A stretch of 29,166 nucleotides of DNA. Origin: Candidatus Melainabacteria bacterium (GTDB lineage: Bacteria; Cyanobacteriota; Vampirovibrionia; Vampirovibrionales; JAJTHC01). The translations under genes and the position numbers were made by a program. A model generated the notes under the pieces. It made no database searches. It saw only the letters and a list, made by a program, of their open reading frames with translations, and was not told the origin of the DNA. The stretch covers positions 1-29,166 of the forward strand of contig JAPLIO010000182.1 in NCBI GenBank assembly GCA_026389055.1, given 5' to 3'. Positions 8,486-17,641 of the stretch are shown piece by piece (within the stretch, counting starts at the first letter, position 1; each line of letters begins with the position of its first letter).

Positions 8486-9331
8486 ATGTTTTCATTGATT
8501 GCCTCAAAGGCTCATCCTCGTTTTATTATTACCTGTTTAGTCTTTTTGCTTATGGGCGGATTTTCATCTGCCTCTATAGCCATGGCGGCGGATGAAGTTT
8601 CAGGTCCTTATCAACCCTACAAACCCCCTGTAGCACCAACCAAGCCAGCTGCTGAAACCTTAAAAGAAACGGGGTCTAAAATTAAAGAGTTCTTTAAGTC
8701 TAAACCAGCGGATGCCACGAAACCCGCAACCGAACTCAAAATAGAGCCTTCCGCTCCTGAAAAAATCCAAATTTCCAAACCACCTGCTATTGCCGTGCCT
8801 GTAGCCCCAGTCAACTTGGGCGATATTCAAGATTTAACCGTCTCTTCTGAAAATGCCCCGCTGCCTGTATTGAAAAAAGTGGATGACCCGAAGAATCCGT
8901 TGGGGTTGATGGCGGCTAAAAACCAGCTGAACCACGTTGAATTGCTCATGGGCGATAAACGCTGGCTGGAAGCAGATAAAGAACTTTCTACGTTAAAACC
9001 CTGGTTGATTGAAGCAACAGAACGTCATATTGAACTGTATAAAATTTTAACGAGAGTCCCTAGTGGGCGAGTGCAAGGCGAATTTGAAAAACGCTTAGCC
9101 TTAGAATTTGCTAAAATGCGAGATAAAGCGATGTTTGATAGCGGACGCATTGCTATTCAAATTAACAACCCCAAACGGGCGGTTCGCGATTTGATTGAGG
9201 TAATTCAATCACAATCTCGTACGGAAATGGGTGTAAGGGCTTATAAATTATTGCAGGAAGTGGGTTTTACCGAAGAACTTCAGCTAATTGAAGCCCCAAC
9301 CAAAGCCCCAGCTACTACGCCTGCCCAGTAA
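8486..9331 (+). CDS. Exported protein of unknown function, 281 aa
   Basis: A clear signal peptide: basic start, hydrophobic FIITCLVFLLMGGFSS, and a probable cleavage after AMA at about residue 34. Residues 35-115 are Pro/Lys/Ala-rich and likely extended, perhaps to cross the periplasm or wall. The rest (from about 140) is predicted helical with regular hydrophobic spacing (ELLMGDKRWLEADKELSTL) and resembles a TPR-like solenoid, without a motif I can name. It lies 36 bp after the LCP gene, so probably co-transcribed; an envelope role is inferred from that. The C-terminus is again Pro/Ala/Thr-rich. Confidence 0.75.
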   Translation: MFSLIASKAHPRFIITCLVFLLMGGFSSASIAMAADEVSGPYQPYKPPVAPTKPAAETLKETGSKIKEFFKSKPADATKPATELKIEPSAPEKIQISKPPAIAVPVAPVNLGDIQDLTVSSENAPLPVLKKVDDPKNPLGLMAAKNQLNHVELLMGDKRWLEADKELSTLKPWLIEATERHIELYKILTRVPSGRVQGEFEKRLALEFAKMRDKAMFDSGRIAIQINNPKRAVRDLIEVIQSQSRTEMGVRAYKLLQEVGFTEELQLIEAPTKAPATTPAQ

Positions 9332-9334
9332 CAA

Positions 9335-9351
9335 TTACAACGCAGTTGTAA
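9335..9351 (+). repeat. Short perfect inverted repeat after the exported-protein gene
   Basis: TTACAAC-GCA-GTTGTAA, a 7-bp stem with a 3-nt loop, starts 4 bp after the stop codon. There is no T-run, so it may protect the 3' end of the message or be an operator; the true terminator lies at 9402. Confidence 0.4.
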
Positions 9352-9401
9352 CAATACCATTAGGTTTCCTGCTTACCGTTCGATACCTTTAACAAGTGTG
9401 T

Positions 9402-9419
9402 AAGCCATTAGGCTTTTTT
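9402..9419 (+). terminator. Rho-independent terminator
   Basis: AAGCC-ATTA-GGCTT followed directly by a T-run. It closes the SNF2/LCP/exported-protein run and separates it from the next gene, which starts at 9438. Confidence 0.7.
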
Positions 9420-9437
9420 GTTAAGGATATTGAGCGA

Positions 9438-9942
9438 ATGATAGTAACCCAATTACCACATCCTACTAATTTGTTTGAATGGATGGATACGATTTCAAAA
9501 CTCATTGAAATTGGGTTTCAAGCAATGGGTACATTACACCCAAACCCAAACCTTGGACACTTGTTTCGTTTATTATGTGTGCTTTGGATGCACAGCGATT
9601 CTTCTTTTAAAGGGACGGTTTCTTCTAGTTCCATCCCATTGGTTATTTTCATTCTCTAGGGGCTATCAATACAAAATAATTACGCCAAATCAAAAAGCTA
9701 TATTCTCAATTGCTATTGGTGCTTTTTGTGGAATAGGTATAGAGTTGGTAGTCGCTTTTTTAAAACCAATTTCAATCCAAGAAGGGCTTTGGTTTGTACT
9801 TATCTCAATTCTTTTATTTAGGTTACTAAATCCATATCTTAAACGACCTGAAACGGTATCACAAAAACTGGAGGATAACATTTATGACTACTGCGAACAA
9901 TACAAACAACTTACTGATAACCAAATCCATGAAAACATCTAA
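9438..9942 (+). pseudogene. Small membrane protein split by a frameshift near 9657
   Basis: From ATG 9438 (AAGG about 12 bp upstream) frame 3 reads MIVTQLPHPTNLFEWMDTI and stays open to TAG at 9657-9659. The adjacent frame then continues with convincing membrane-protein sequence (KAIFSIAIGAFCGIGIELVV, then GLWFVLISILLFRLL) to 9942. A single +1 shift at about CTC-T-AGG joins VIFIL to RGYQYKII and gives one protein of about 167 residues with three hydrophobic segments. I do not recognise the family. It may be a decayed gene, a base error or recoding. The end overlaps the next gene by 59 bp. Confidence 0.4.
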
Positions 9943-10342
9943 CGTGGCGTTTCTACTAGCTTTAGTGGTTGGTTTTACGCTAAACCTAACGGCATTCGCC
10001 AACATAACCTGCACCAAAGATGAATTGGGCGATAGCCACTGCACCACGGGCAAAGCTAGCGGCACAATGACCCCGAATGGTAACTTTAAAGTCGACGCAG
10101 GACATGGGCAAACTTACACAGGCTATCAAGACTCTAAAACTGGCAAGTTTACTGCCAAAGACCAAGCGGGCGTTGAATACAAGGGGCATCAATTACCCGG
10201 TGGGCAATTTAAGATTGATGGCAATAATGGGCTTTCTGTTAAAGGTAATAAAGATACGGCCACCATTCAATTTCAGGGCGAAGAACACACCTGCACCTTT
10301 AAACCTGATGGATCCATGTCTTGCCCCAGCCTCGGGTTGTAG
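9884..10342 (+). CDS. Small secreted repeat protein, 152 aa
   Basis: GGAGG 9 bp before ATG 9884 is among the strongest ribosome sites in the window and fixes this start, although ATG 9929 would give a tighter signal peptide. The signal core is VAFLLALVVGFTLNLTAFA, cleaving before NITC. The mature part is built from short Gly/Lys-rich beta-like units (PNGNFKVDAGHGQTYTG, KTGKFTAKDQAGVEYKG, PGGQFKIDGNNGLSVKG), with a Cys pair at each end (CTKDELGDSHC and CTFKPDGSMSC) that could form disulfides. Function unknown; a surface or periplasmic binding role is possible. Overlap with the upstream frameshifted gene suggests they were once coupled. Confidence 0.7.
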   Translation: MTTANNTNNLLITKSMKTSNVAFLLALVVGFTLNLTAFANITCTKDELGDSHCTTGKASGTMTPNGNFKVDAGHGQTYTGYQDSKTGKFTAKDQAGVEYKGHQLPGGQFKIDGNNGLSVKGNKDTATIQFQGEEHTCTFKPDGSMSCPSLGL

Positions 10343-10460
10343 TGTGTTATAGGTAGTAAATCCCCTACAAATAGACAATATCGGTAGCGTAAACGGTGGA
10401 AAAGCGGTAAACTGATACTAATAGTTGCTGTTGTTGATTCATAAAAGGATACCACCTACC

Positions 10461-12653
10461 TTGCACCCCGCCACCCTTGCATTACAATCTGGCAAACCCT
10501 TCCCGCTTGGTGCTACATGGGACGGGCGAGGCACCAATTTTGCCATCTACAGTAAATACGCCACCCAAGTGGATTTATGCCTGTTTGAAAACGCCAAAGC
10601 CCGCAAAGAATGTGCTCGAGTAGCGTTCACCAAATGCACCAACCACGTTTGGCATGGCTACTTGCCAGATGTTCGGCCGGGGCAGTTATACGGCTATAGG
10701 GTACACGGCCCCTACTACCCCGAAGCAGGGCAACGCTTCAATGCCCGAAAATTATTGCTAGACCCCTACGCCAAAGCCGTCGCCCGACGGGTTCGCCTGA
10801 ACGATTCCCTCTTTGGGTACAAAATCCATTCTGCCAAACAAGATTTAACGCCAGATTTACGAGATTCCGCCCCTTATGCCCCCCTTGCAGTCGTTATCGA
10901 TGACGCCTTCACGTGGGGAAATGACGTTCGACCGATGTTGCCCATGGAACGCACCGTGGTGTATGAAGCCCATGTGAAAGGGCTAACCTACCTTCACCCC
11001 GAAGTGCCCGCCAAACAACGTGGCACCTACGCAGGCATGGCTTCTCAGCCCGTTATTACCCACCTAAAGCAGTTGGGCGTTACAGCCGTGGAATTATTAC
11101 CCGTTCATTTCAGTGTAGATGAAGCCCACTTGGTGGATAAAGGGATGGTCAACTATTGGGGCTACAACACCTTGGGCTACTTCGCCCCAGACCCTCGCTT
11201 TTCCATGAATGAAGATCCGCAAGAAACCGTGCGAGAATTCAAAACCATGGTTCGCTCCTTCCATGAAGCGGGCATTGAAGTGATTTTAGACGTAGTTTAC
11301 AATCACACTGCAGAAGGCAACCATCTAGGGCCAACGCTTTCGCTTAAGGGCATTGATAATTTAACCTACTATCGCACGGTGCCAGATGCCAAGCGGTTTT
11401 ATATGGATTTTACGGGCTGCGGTAACACGGTAGATACCACCCAACCCCCCGCCTTACGCCTAATTTTGGATAGCCTTCGCTATTGGGTGCAAGAAATGCA
11501 CGTTGATGGCTTTCGGTTTGATTTAACTTCCGCCTTAGCCCGAGAGAATTTTGATTACAGCCTGCATTCTTCGTTTTTTGATGCTGTGCATCAAGACCCT
11601 GTTTTATCTACCGTTAAGCTATTTGCTGAACCGTGGGATACGGGTATTGGCGGTTATCAAGTGGGTAATTACCCTGTCGGCTGGAGCGAATGGAACGGGA
11701 AGTATCGGGATACGTTGCGGGCATTTTGGAACCAAAAACACGCCACGTTGAACCAATTGGCTACCCGCCTTGCAGGCAGTAGCGATTTATTCCAGCATAA
11801 TGGCAGGCACCCGTTTAATAGCTTAAACTTCCTAACCTGCCACGATGGCTTCCCGCTGGAAGATTTGGTTTCTTACAACACCAAGCATAACGAACAAAAT
11901 GGCGAAGAAAACCGAGATGGCACGAATGATAACCGCAGCTATAATGGCGGTGTGGAAGGCGTGACGGAATCGCCCGCTATTATGCAGGAACGGTATCAGC
12001 GGAAGCGGAATTTGCTAGCCACTTTGTGTCTTTCTTTGGGTACGCCCATGTTGTTGGGGGGCGATGAACTTTCCCGCACCCAGCAGGGCAATAACAACAC
12101 TTATTGCCAAGATAATGAATTGAACTGGTTAGATTGGCAAGCCGTTATCGCAGATCCTGAAAAACAGGCGTTTTTGGCTTTTGCTAAACGCTTGGTTCAT
12201 CTTCGGCATAGCCAAGCGGTGTTTCACCGTAGCACGTTTTTAACGGGTCAACCACACCCTGAAACAGGGGAATTGGATGTGGTTTGGTGGAACCAGCGGG
12301 GGCTGCCCATGTCTGTTGAAGACTGGCATAATGCCGATTTACGGTGTATGGGCTTGTTGCTCAATGGGCAATCTGCCGAAACGGTGCATATTCCTGTTCA
12401 GTATGCCCCGCATGGCTCAAACTTGGCTCTTTCGGAAACCCCGCCTGCCACGATTTTGATTTTGATGAATGGGCATGAAGCGGATAGAACGTTCTATCTA
12501 CCCGCCCATGGCGATAAAACCAAGCGGTGGGAGGTTTTGTTGGATACGTCTCAGCCTGAAGGCGTGGGGCGGTTTACGGAAAACTGTTGGAATCCGTTTA
12601 CGTTGTTTCCGCTACTGGCTAATTCAATTGTCGTGTTTCAGCAGGTGGGTTAA
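10461..12653 (+). CDS. glgX: Glycogen debranching enzyme GlgX (GH13 isoamylase type)
   Basis: About 730 residues. Hydrolyses alpha-1,6 branches left on glycogen after phosphorylase action, in the cytoplasm. An N-terminal CBM48-like domain (PLGATWDGRGTNFAIYSK, GYRVHGPYYPEAGQRFN) precedes the GH13 barrel: VILDVVYNHTAEGN, DGFRFDLTS with nucleophile D354, LFAEPWD with acid/base E390, and TCHDGFPLEDLVSYN with D462. NEQNGEENRDGTNDNRSYN is the GlgX/isoamylase signature. No in-frame ATG is near; TTG at 10461 follows AAAGGA at 10444-10449 and leaves the normal N-terminus, so it is preferred to TTG at 10425. No other glycogen gene is in the window. Confidence 0.93.
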   Translation: MHPATLALQSGKPFPLGATWDGRGTNFAIYSKYATQVDLCLFENAKARKECARVAFTKCTNHVWHGYLPDVRPGQLYGYRVHGPYYPEAGQRFNARKLLLDPYAKAVARRVRLNDSLFGYKIHSAKQDLTPDLRDSAPYAPLAVVIDDAFTWGNDVRPMLPMERTVVYEAHVKGLTYLHPEVPAKQRGTYAGMASQPVITHLKQLGVTAVELLPVHFSVDEAHLVDKGMVNYWGYNTLGYFAPDPRFSMNEDPQETVREFKTMVRSFHEAGIEVILDVVYNHTAEGNHLGPTLSLKGIDNLTYYRTVPDAKRFYMDFTGCGNTVDTTQPPALRLILDSLRYWVQEMHVDGFRFDLTSALARENFDYSLHSSFFDAVHQDPVLSTVKLFAEPWDTGIGGYQVGNYPVGWSEWNGKYRDTLRAFWNQKHATLNQLATRLAGSSDLFQHNGRHPFNSLNFLTCHDGFPLEDLVSYNTKHNEQNGEENRDGTNDNRSYNGGVEGVTESPAIMQERYQRKRNLLATLCLSLGTPMLLGGDELSRTQQGNNNTYCQDNELNWLDWQAVIADPEKQAFLAFAKRLVHLRHSQAVFHRSTFLTGQPHPETGELDVVWWNQRGLPMSVEDWHNADLRCMGLLLNGQSAETVHIPVQYAPHGSNLALSETPPATILILMNGHEADRTFYLPAHGDKTKRWEVLLDTSQPEGVGRFTENCWNPFTLFPLLANSIVVFQQVG

Positions 12654-12657
12654 AACC

Positions 12658-12679
12658 AATTCAAAGTTTGAATAGCGTC
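12658..12679 (+). repeat. Solo copy of the ATTCAnAGnTTnAATAGCGT repeat end
   Basis: ATTCAAAGTTTGAATAGCGT lies 5 bp after the glgX stop. It matches the terminal sequence of the structured repeat near 26536-26800 and 28949-29166 (ATTCACAGATTAAATAGCGT) and is preceded by the same ACCA as at 26800. The inner ATTCAAA-G-TTTGAAT is self-complementary, so it may also act as a weak bidirectional terminator between glgX and the convergent gene. Confidence 0.45.
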
Positions 12680-12705
12680 AAATTTTAAATCTAAGCCACA
12701 ACATG

Positions 12706-13152
12706 CTATTTACTGGGGGAATGGGCTTCAACTTCAGCGGGGGGCTTCCATTCGTGAACAATGCTTCGCCACATAAACGTACCAAGGCTACCAACAATCG
12801 CCCCTAAAGTACCGCCAAATATAAAACTAACACCAATAGCCAAGGCTTTTTCTAATCCACTTAATTTTGCTAAGGCGGTTTTACCCATTGCTTCAGATAC
12901 TTTTTCAAAAAATGCCCCATGCGTTGTAAAACCTACGGCTACCACACTGCCAACTCCTGCACCAATCACCGCCGCTTTTACGATGGTTTTATCTAACGAA
13001 GCGGACTTTTTAGGCTCGGCTGGGTTACGATGCAATAATGCTAGGGGGTTGGGTAATAAGCCTCTAGGGGAAGCTACTGTTATGGGCGATGTTGCAGGGG
13101 GTTGGGGTGAAATGCTCATTTGGTTGTTTCCATCGTTGTTAGGGAAGGACAT
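12706..13152 (-). CDS. Small glycine-zipper membrane protein, 148 aa
   Basis: Not recognised by family. The N-terminal 50 residues are polar and Pro/Asn-rich. Two Gly/Ala-rich hydrophobic segments follow (KAAVIGAGVGSVVAVGF and IGVSFIFGGTLGAIVGSL), with GxxxG spacing typical of helices that pack tightly or oligomerise. ATG at 13152 has a purine stretch immediately before it; an internal ATG at about 13119 with GGAA upstream is an alternative start. It is convergent with glgX and divergent from the GT-C gene. Confidence 0.6.
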   Translation of the reverse strand: MSFPNNDGNNQMSISPQPPATSPITVASPRGLLPNPLALLHRNPAEPKKSASLDKTIVKAAVIGAGVGSVVAVGFTTHGAFFEKVSEAMGKTALAKLSGLEKALAIGVSFIFGGTLGAIVGSLGTFMWRSIVHEWKPPAEVEAHSPSK

Positions 13153-13306
13153 CCCTTGGTTGGGGTTGACTGTTATTGAGATAAAACCATGAACAAATTT
13201 CTTGATGCTGACACTTTTTGATTATTTTTAGTACAATAGCAGTACTATCCTTGTTGTTAGCGTTAAAAAATAATAACACCCTTAAATGAAGAAAGTAACC
13301 CACCCC

Positions 13307-15412
13307 ATGATGATGGCAAAAGAAATTCGGGTTGATGAAGAAGGTCGTCGCTGGAAAGAATCCACCGCGTTTAGCCAAACCGCCTTCTACGAATGGTTAT
13401 TGACGCTAGCGTGTTTATTGCCCGTGGTGTTGGTTTTTCTATTTACGTCTCAAACCTTAGCAACGGATTGGTTTTCCGCTGAAACCTACCCTTATTACAA
13501 AATTGCTAGGGCATTGGTGGAAGGGCATGGCTATACTTGGTTTCGGTCTGGGGTGGGCTTTTTACCCGCATGGGAAGTACCCCCGTTATACCCTTGTATG
13601 ATGGCATTTTTAATGTCTGTGCTAAACACCGTGCAGAAAGCCCCCATTATTGAAGCGTTCCGCTGGTTGAATTTAACTATTTTTATGGTGGATTTAGGGT
13701 TGTTGTTCGCCCTGTTCAAACAGTGGATGCCCCGAGGCTGGGCATGGGCATTTATGATGCTGATTGGCGTAACGCCGTTGGCTCAAACCGTGGTTACTAA
13801 TCTTTCAGTGGTGCCGTTGTTTTGGTTGTTTAGCTTGGGGGCGGTGCATCAGTTTAAACAATTGGTAGAAGAACGGTCTTCGGCTTCAATTAAGGTGTTG
13901 GCGGGTGGTATGGCGTGGTCGTTCTTGGCGTTGGCTACCCATACAGCAGGTATTGTAGTGCTGGGGTCGTTTTTGGGCATTACCCTGCGTTGGGGAGGTT
14001 TTCAACGCTTTTTAGCAACCTGTGGTTTATCTATTTTAGTGCTTTCGCCGTGGTTAAGTTATGGTGGCTATACCATGGCTACCTTACCTGAAAAACTGCA
14101 ACATATTCGTCCGTTGGTAATGATGGAAAAAGGCGTGGTTTCCATTCCTACCAAACAAACTGACATTTTAGACCGCTTGCAAAGCGTTAGCACCCAGGTA
14201 AGTGCCACGCTGGTAGGGTCTGAATCTCAAGCCCAAGTGGGGTGGCCATTGCAATTTACGAAAGACGATTGGTTTAGTGCTTGGGTGAATGGGTTGCGGT
14301 CGCCGTTTCATCAAAATCAGCCCTTGCATTGGTTGGTAACGCTGGGGTTAACCCTGCCTGTTTTGGTTAGTTTAGGCTATTGGCTTTGGACTGGTAATGA
14401 AGCCCTGCTAGGTGTTTTAGCCTTGCTAGTGTTGGGCGGTACCGTTAAACAATTGCTTCAACCTGTTGATGAAACGCTACTGGCTACGATGGCTCCGTGG
14501 TTGCTCATGTTGTTGGGGGTGTATTTACGGGGTGGGCAGTTGGTGCTTGGTTTTTTACACTTCCCCATTTTTACGCAGTGGACTAGCCGTTTAGCCCCTA
14601 TTCTTGCGGGAATGATGGTCATCAATTCAGGCTTATTTATGTTACGTCAACTTTATGTAACCGCCGCTCTTTCCCAACAACAAGGCGGAGCAGAGGGTAA
14701 TATTAGTTTGATGGCAACCGCTGGCAAAACTTATATGGAAAAGCCAACAGAAGGGTTTTGGTCTTTATTGAATAAAAAAGTACCGAAGAAAGCCGAACTA
14801 CCCAAAGAAAAACTGGTGAGCACCACTTCAGGGCAGGCAGTGAAATTGCAACCCAATCAACATGAATCTTCGGCAGAAGTTGCCTCTTCGGAAGAAGCCA
14901 TTTCTTTGGCTCCGTTGCCAAGGCACTCTCAAAAAGAGGTGAACGATTCAAAGGCTAAAAAGCCCGAAGCGGGTGCGTTGGCGGTATTAGCTCAATTATC
15001 CCCACCGTTGCCTAACACTCCCCCTGTGTTGGCAGATAAAACGGTTAGTGCAGGGGTATTCCCTATCAGCCAGCTTCGTCGGTGGGTTCAGCAAGCAGTG
15101 CCTAACACGGCGGTATTAATGGCACCTAACCCTACTCAAGCTTCCTTCTTTTTGAAACGCTCTACGGTACCTTATCCTGTGGTGCCTCCGTTTTCAGATA
15201 ATGTTCAACAACAGTTAATTTCTAGTTTGAAAGAGGCGGATTATTTACTGGAAGAACGGGGAACCGTGGCTTCCCAGTGGGTGGAATCCGTTCAGGCTCT
15301 TTCTAGTCGGGCGTTATCCTTGGCGTATCAAGATGATAAAGGGGCTTATCGGGTTTGGAAAGTGGTTCACGCCACCGCCCCAACACCCCCTATTGCCAGT
15401 GCTAAGCCGTAG
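13307..15412 (+). CDS. Membrane glycosyltransferase of the GT-C (ArnT/PMT-like) type
   Basis: About 701 residues with many hydrophobic helices between residues 20 and 450. The first outer loop has AETYPYYKIARALVEGHGY, the acidic, Tyr and Ala-Arg pattern of GT-C transferases (ArnT, PMT_2, GT83) that use polyprenyl-phosphate sugars on the outer face of the membrane. After the last helix, residues 475-590 are Lys/Glu/Pro-rich and probably disordered, and a soluble C-terminal domain ends the protein (ISQLRRWVQQAVPNTAVLMA). The start is three tandem ATGs at 13307; ATG 13286 would add seven residues (MKKVTHP) but has no ribosome site. It is 18 bp ahead of a GT4 gene, forming a surface-glycan operon. 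The exact substrate is not predictable. Confidence 0.75.
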   Translation: MMMAKEIRVDEEGRRWKESTAFSQTAFYEWLLTLACLLPVVLVFLFTSQTLATDWFSAETYPYYKIARALVEGHGYTWFRSGVGFLPAWEVPPLYPCMMAFLMSVLNTVQKAPIIEAFRWLNLTIFMVDLGLLFALFKQWMPRGWAWAFMMLIGVTPLAQTVVTNLSVVPLFWLFSLGAVHQFKQLVEERSSASIKVLAGGMAWSFLALATHTAGIVVLGSFLGITLRWGGFQRFLATCGLSILVLSPWLSYGGYTMATLPEKLQHIRPLVMMEKGVVSIPTKQTDILDRLQSVSTQVSATLVGSESQAQVGWPLQFTKDDWFSAWVNGLRSPFHQNQPLHWLVTLGLTLPVLVSLGYWLWTGNEALLGVLALLVLGGTVKQLLQPVDETLLATMAPWLLMLLGVYLRGGQLVLGFLHFPIFTQWTSRLAPILAGMMVINSGLFMLRQLYVTAALSQQQGGAEGNISLMATAGKTYMEKPTEGFWSLLNKKVPKKAELPKEKLVSTTSGQAVKLQPNQHESSAEVASSEEAISLAPLPRHSQKEVNDSKAKKPEAGALAVLAQLSPPLPNTPPVLADKTVSAGVFPISQLRRWVQQAVPNTAVLMAPNPTQASFFLKRSTVPYPVVPPFSDNVQQQLISSLKEADYLLEERGTVASQWVESVQALSSRALSLAYQDDKGAYRVWKVVHATAPTPPIASAKP

Positions 15413-15430
15413 GATGATTATTAGCTAAGC

Positions 15431-16552
15431 ATGAAAAAAGTGGCATTGGTTATTCATTCGTTAGACGTGTTGTTCGCCCCTGAAGGGGTTAAGGGTGGTG
15501 CTAACATCCTGAATTTGGCGTTGCTAAGTGCTTTAGCTAATCATCCGATGGTTGAACTGACGTTAATTACCCTCGTAGGGCAAAATCGGCAGGTCGCAGG
15601 GGTTGCTCATTATTTCTACTTTGATAAATCCATCTATACAGATAAAGCTTATGTTTTAGACCAAATTTCAGCATTTTTAGCCGAAAACCTGCACGATAGC
15701 GTTTTATTTTCAGATGTAATTGCCCCCTTTGGGCAGGTGCTATTGCAATCACATTCTATTGCTCATCGCAGAGCGATGGAACCGTGGTGGATTCGTCCAT
15801 TGACCTCAATTTTTAGCAAAAAACGGCATCAGGCTCAACTAGCGGCGATGGGCGATGTTGCTAATCGGCAATTTTTTACGGTTTCGCAAGTGATTAAAGA
15901 AGATTATGTTCGGCATTTTGGGTTGGATGCTAACAGGGTTCATGTTGCCTATCCAGGGGTTTCTATGCCAGAAAGTAGTGAACCTGCCCCCTCACCACAA
16001 TCGATTGAACACACCGCTAAGCCGTTTACTTTTGGGATGGTCAACACGTCTTCATTAAACAAAGGAGGTTGGCTTTTTCTGTTAAGCTTAGCGTGGTTGA
16101 AATTTTCAGGTCAGCGGTTTTCGGTGGTGATGGTACACCCTAAAATAGCGAAGGATTTGTTTACCAAGGGGCTGATTATTGCCCTTGGGCTTCAGTCTTC
16201 CATCACCATTTTGCCGTTTCAGAAAGAGATGGCTACTTTTTATGCTGAAATTGATGCGTTGGTTTTGCCTTCGCTCAATGAAGCCTTTGGTTTGGTGGTT
16301 ACAGAAGCCATGAGCCATGGGGTTATACCCATTGTTTCTTCCACCGCAGGGGCGGCGGAACTCATTCAGCAAGGCGAAACGGGCTTTGTGTTTGAAAGAA
16401 GAGGCGTACCCATTGGGCAGTTATTTAAAGTGTTTCAAACAGTTTTAGGCTTGGGTTATGATGAGCTTAGCTCCGTTAAATTACAAGCTAGAAAATTCGC
16501 TGCTTCATTTGGGTGGCAACAATTTACGGAAACTATTATTCAACAGCTGTAA
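15431..16552 (+). CDS. Group 1 (GT4) glycosyltransferase
   Basis: 373 residues, GT-B fold retaining transferase acting in the cytoplasm on a nucleotide-sugar donor. Visible marks: VHVAYPGVSMP at the domain linker, SLNKGGWLFLL, and the C-terminal donor site NEAFGLVVTEAMSHGVIP, which carries the E-x7-E pair (E284, E292). AGAAELIQQGETGFVFE completes the family signature. It is 18 bp after the GT-C gene and 20 bp before the PIG-L gene, so the three probably form one operon for an envelope glycan. Confidence 0.88.
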   Translation: MKKVALVIHSLDVLFAPEGVKGGANILNLALLSALANHPMVELTLITLVGQNRQVAGVAHYFYFDKSIYTDKAYVLDQISAFLAENLHDSVLFSDVIAPFGQVLLQSHSIAHRRAMEPWWIRPLTSIFSKKRHQAQLAAMGDVANRQFFTVSQVIKEDYVRHFGLDANRVHVAYPGVSMPESSEPAPSPQSIEHTAKPFTFGMVNTSSLNKGGWLFLLSLAWLKFSGQRFSVVMVHPKIAKDLFTKGLIIALGLQSSITILPFQKEMATFYAEIDALVLPSLNEAFGLVVTEAMSHGVIPIVSSTAGAAELIQQGETGFVFERRGVPIGQLFKVFQTVLGLGYDELSSVKLQARKFAASFGWQQFTETIIQQL

Positions 16553-16572
16553 ACAGTAGTATTAGATATTTT

Positions 16573-17480
16573 ATGTTAAAAAGTTTAAAAGCTTGTTTTT
16601 TTAAAAACTTATTTTGCAAACGTATCAAGCGTTTTTTAGAATCAACCTTAAAAGCGAATCCTTCTCTCTTGAAGGTAAAAAATGCTTATTATTAGCACCG
16701 CACCCAGACGATGAGAGCATTGGGGCAGGGGGTACGTTAGCTTTATATACTAGATCTCTTGCATGACTCGATATCTGGGGCATCTTCGTTGTCATTTGTG
16801 GTACTCGAATTCTTATGTACTTCTATGTACACGTCAAATTCTCCGTTCCTCATTCCTAGAATCTACACCCACCTCTCGAGTCATGCAAGAGGTCTACTGA
16901 AAAATTTTCCGTGGCCTGCTTAACCAACGGTAATAAAGGTATTCGGGAAACATTACCGAAACAAGCTGAAGTTATCAGAGAAAAAGAATTTCGGTCGGTG
17001 ATGGGTTTACTGAAGGTTCCTGAAGTGTTTTGGCTGAACATAGAAGATAACCACTTAATGGATGGGTACGAAGTCTTTCAACAGTTAGATTTATCGCCGT
17101 ATGATGTGATTTTTCTGCCGAATTTGTTAGACCAACACCCAGACCATAAGGCGGTTTCTTATTTGGTGCAGCGGTATTTTAAGTAGTACCCGCATAAGGC
17201 TAAAAATGGGCTTCAGTTGGCGTTTTACGAGGTATGGAATCCGCTACCGTTGCCCAATGCCTTTGTGGATATTTCCAGTGTGGTTGAATTAAAACGGTCG
17301 ATGATTAACGCCCATCTTTCCCAAGTGGAAAAAAAAGATTTTGCCAGCATGATTTTAGCATTAAACCAGTACAGGGGTTTAAATAGAGGCGTTTTTTCAG
17401 CAGAAGCATTTTGCGTAATGGGGCTAAGTTTATTTTTTCAATTGGTTGAATCCTTAGCGTTTTGCGAGTTTGTTTCTTAA
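16573..17480 (+). pseudogene. PIG-L/LmbE-type deacetylase, broken by frameshift, MITE and stop
   Basis: PIG-L enzymes are zinc-dependent N-deacetylases of GlcNAc-type sugars. The zinc motif is clear (LLLAPHPDDESIGAGGTLAL, from 16686), as is the later QHPDHKAV. Three lesions are visible. The start region (MLKSLKACFFKNLFC, from ATG 16573) is one frame away from the zinc motif; one extra G near 16674 would join LLKGKK to CLLLAPH. A 144-bp MITE lies at 16752-16895; removing it with one 3-bp repeat gives an in-frame LALYTEKFSVACLTNG. An in-frame TAG at 17184 splits YFK from YPHKAKNG. The gene is almost certainly dead, although the parts remain well conserved, so the loss is recent. Confidence 0.82.
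16752..16895 (-). mobile_element. 144-bp MITE (copy 1) inserted in the PIG-L gene
   Basis: Its ends are inverted repeats of about 20 bp (AGATCTCTTGCATGACTCGA at the left; the complement of AGACCTCTTGCATGACTCGA at the right). ACT flanks both sides as a 3-bp target duplication. The reverse complement aligns over its whole length with the 21441-21584 copy, with about 13 differences by eye. It has no coding capacity and must be moved by a transposase elsewhere. ACT and AAT duplications fit the ANT pattern of ISL2-group IS5 elements; if the first A is not part of the end, the duplication would be TA instead. Confidence 0.85.
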
Positions 17481-17641
17481 GTATTCTCCTAATTTAATAA
17501 CAAAGCGTTGCATAACAGGCTTGTTTCTGCCAAAGTAATGTTAAAGTAATCCTTTGTGTTTTATATTCTGTGTAGGCATTAGTGCTAAAATAGAATAATA
17601 GTCGTTCGTTTATCAATTTTAGGTGTTGGAGGAAAGGACGT

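Noticed and set aside
9396..9437. Upstream start (TTG/GTG region) for the small membrane protein
   Set aside because: Those codons lie inside the 9402-9419 terminator, so the start at 9438 is favoured.
12761..13192. 143-codon plus-strand ORF opposite the glycine-zipper gene
   Set aside because: Shadow frame; the minus-strand reading has coherent membrane segments and a plausible start.
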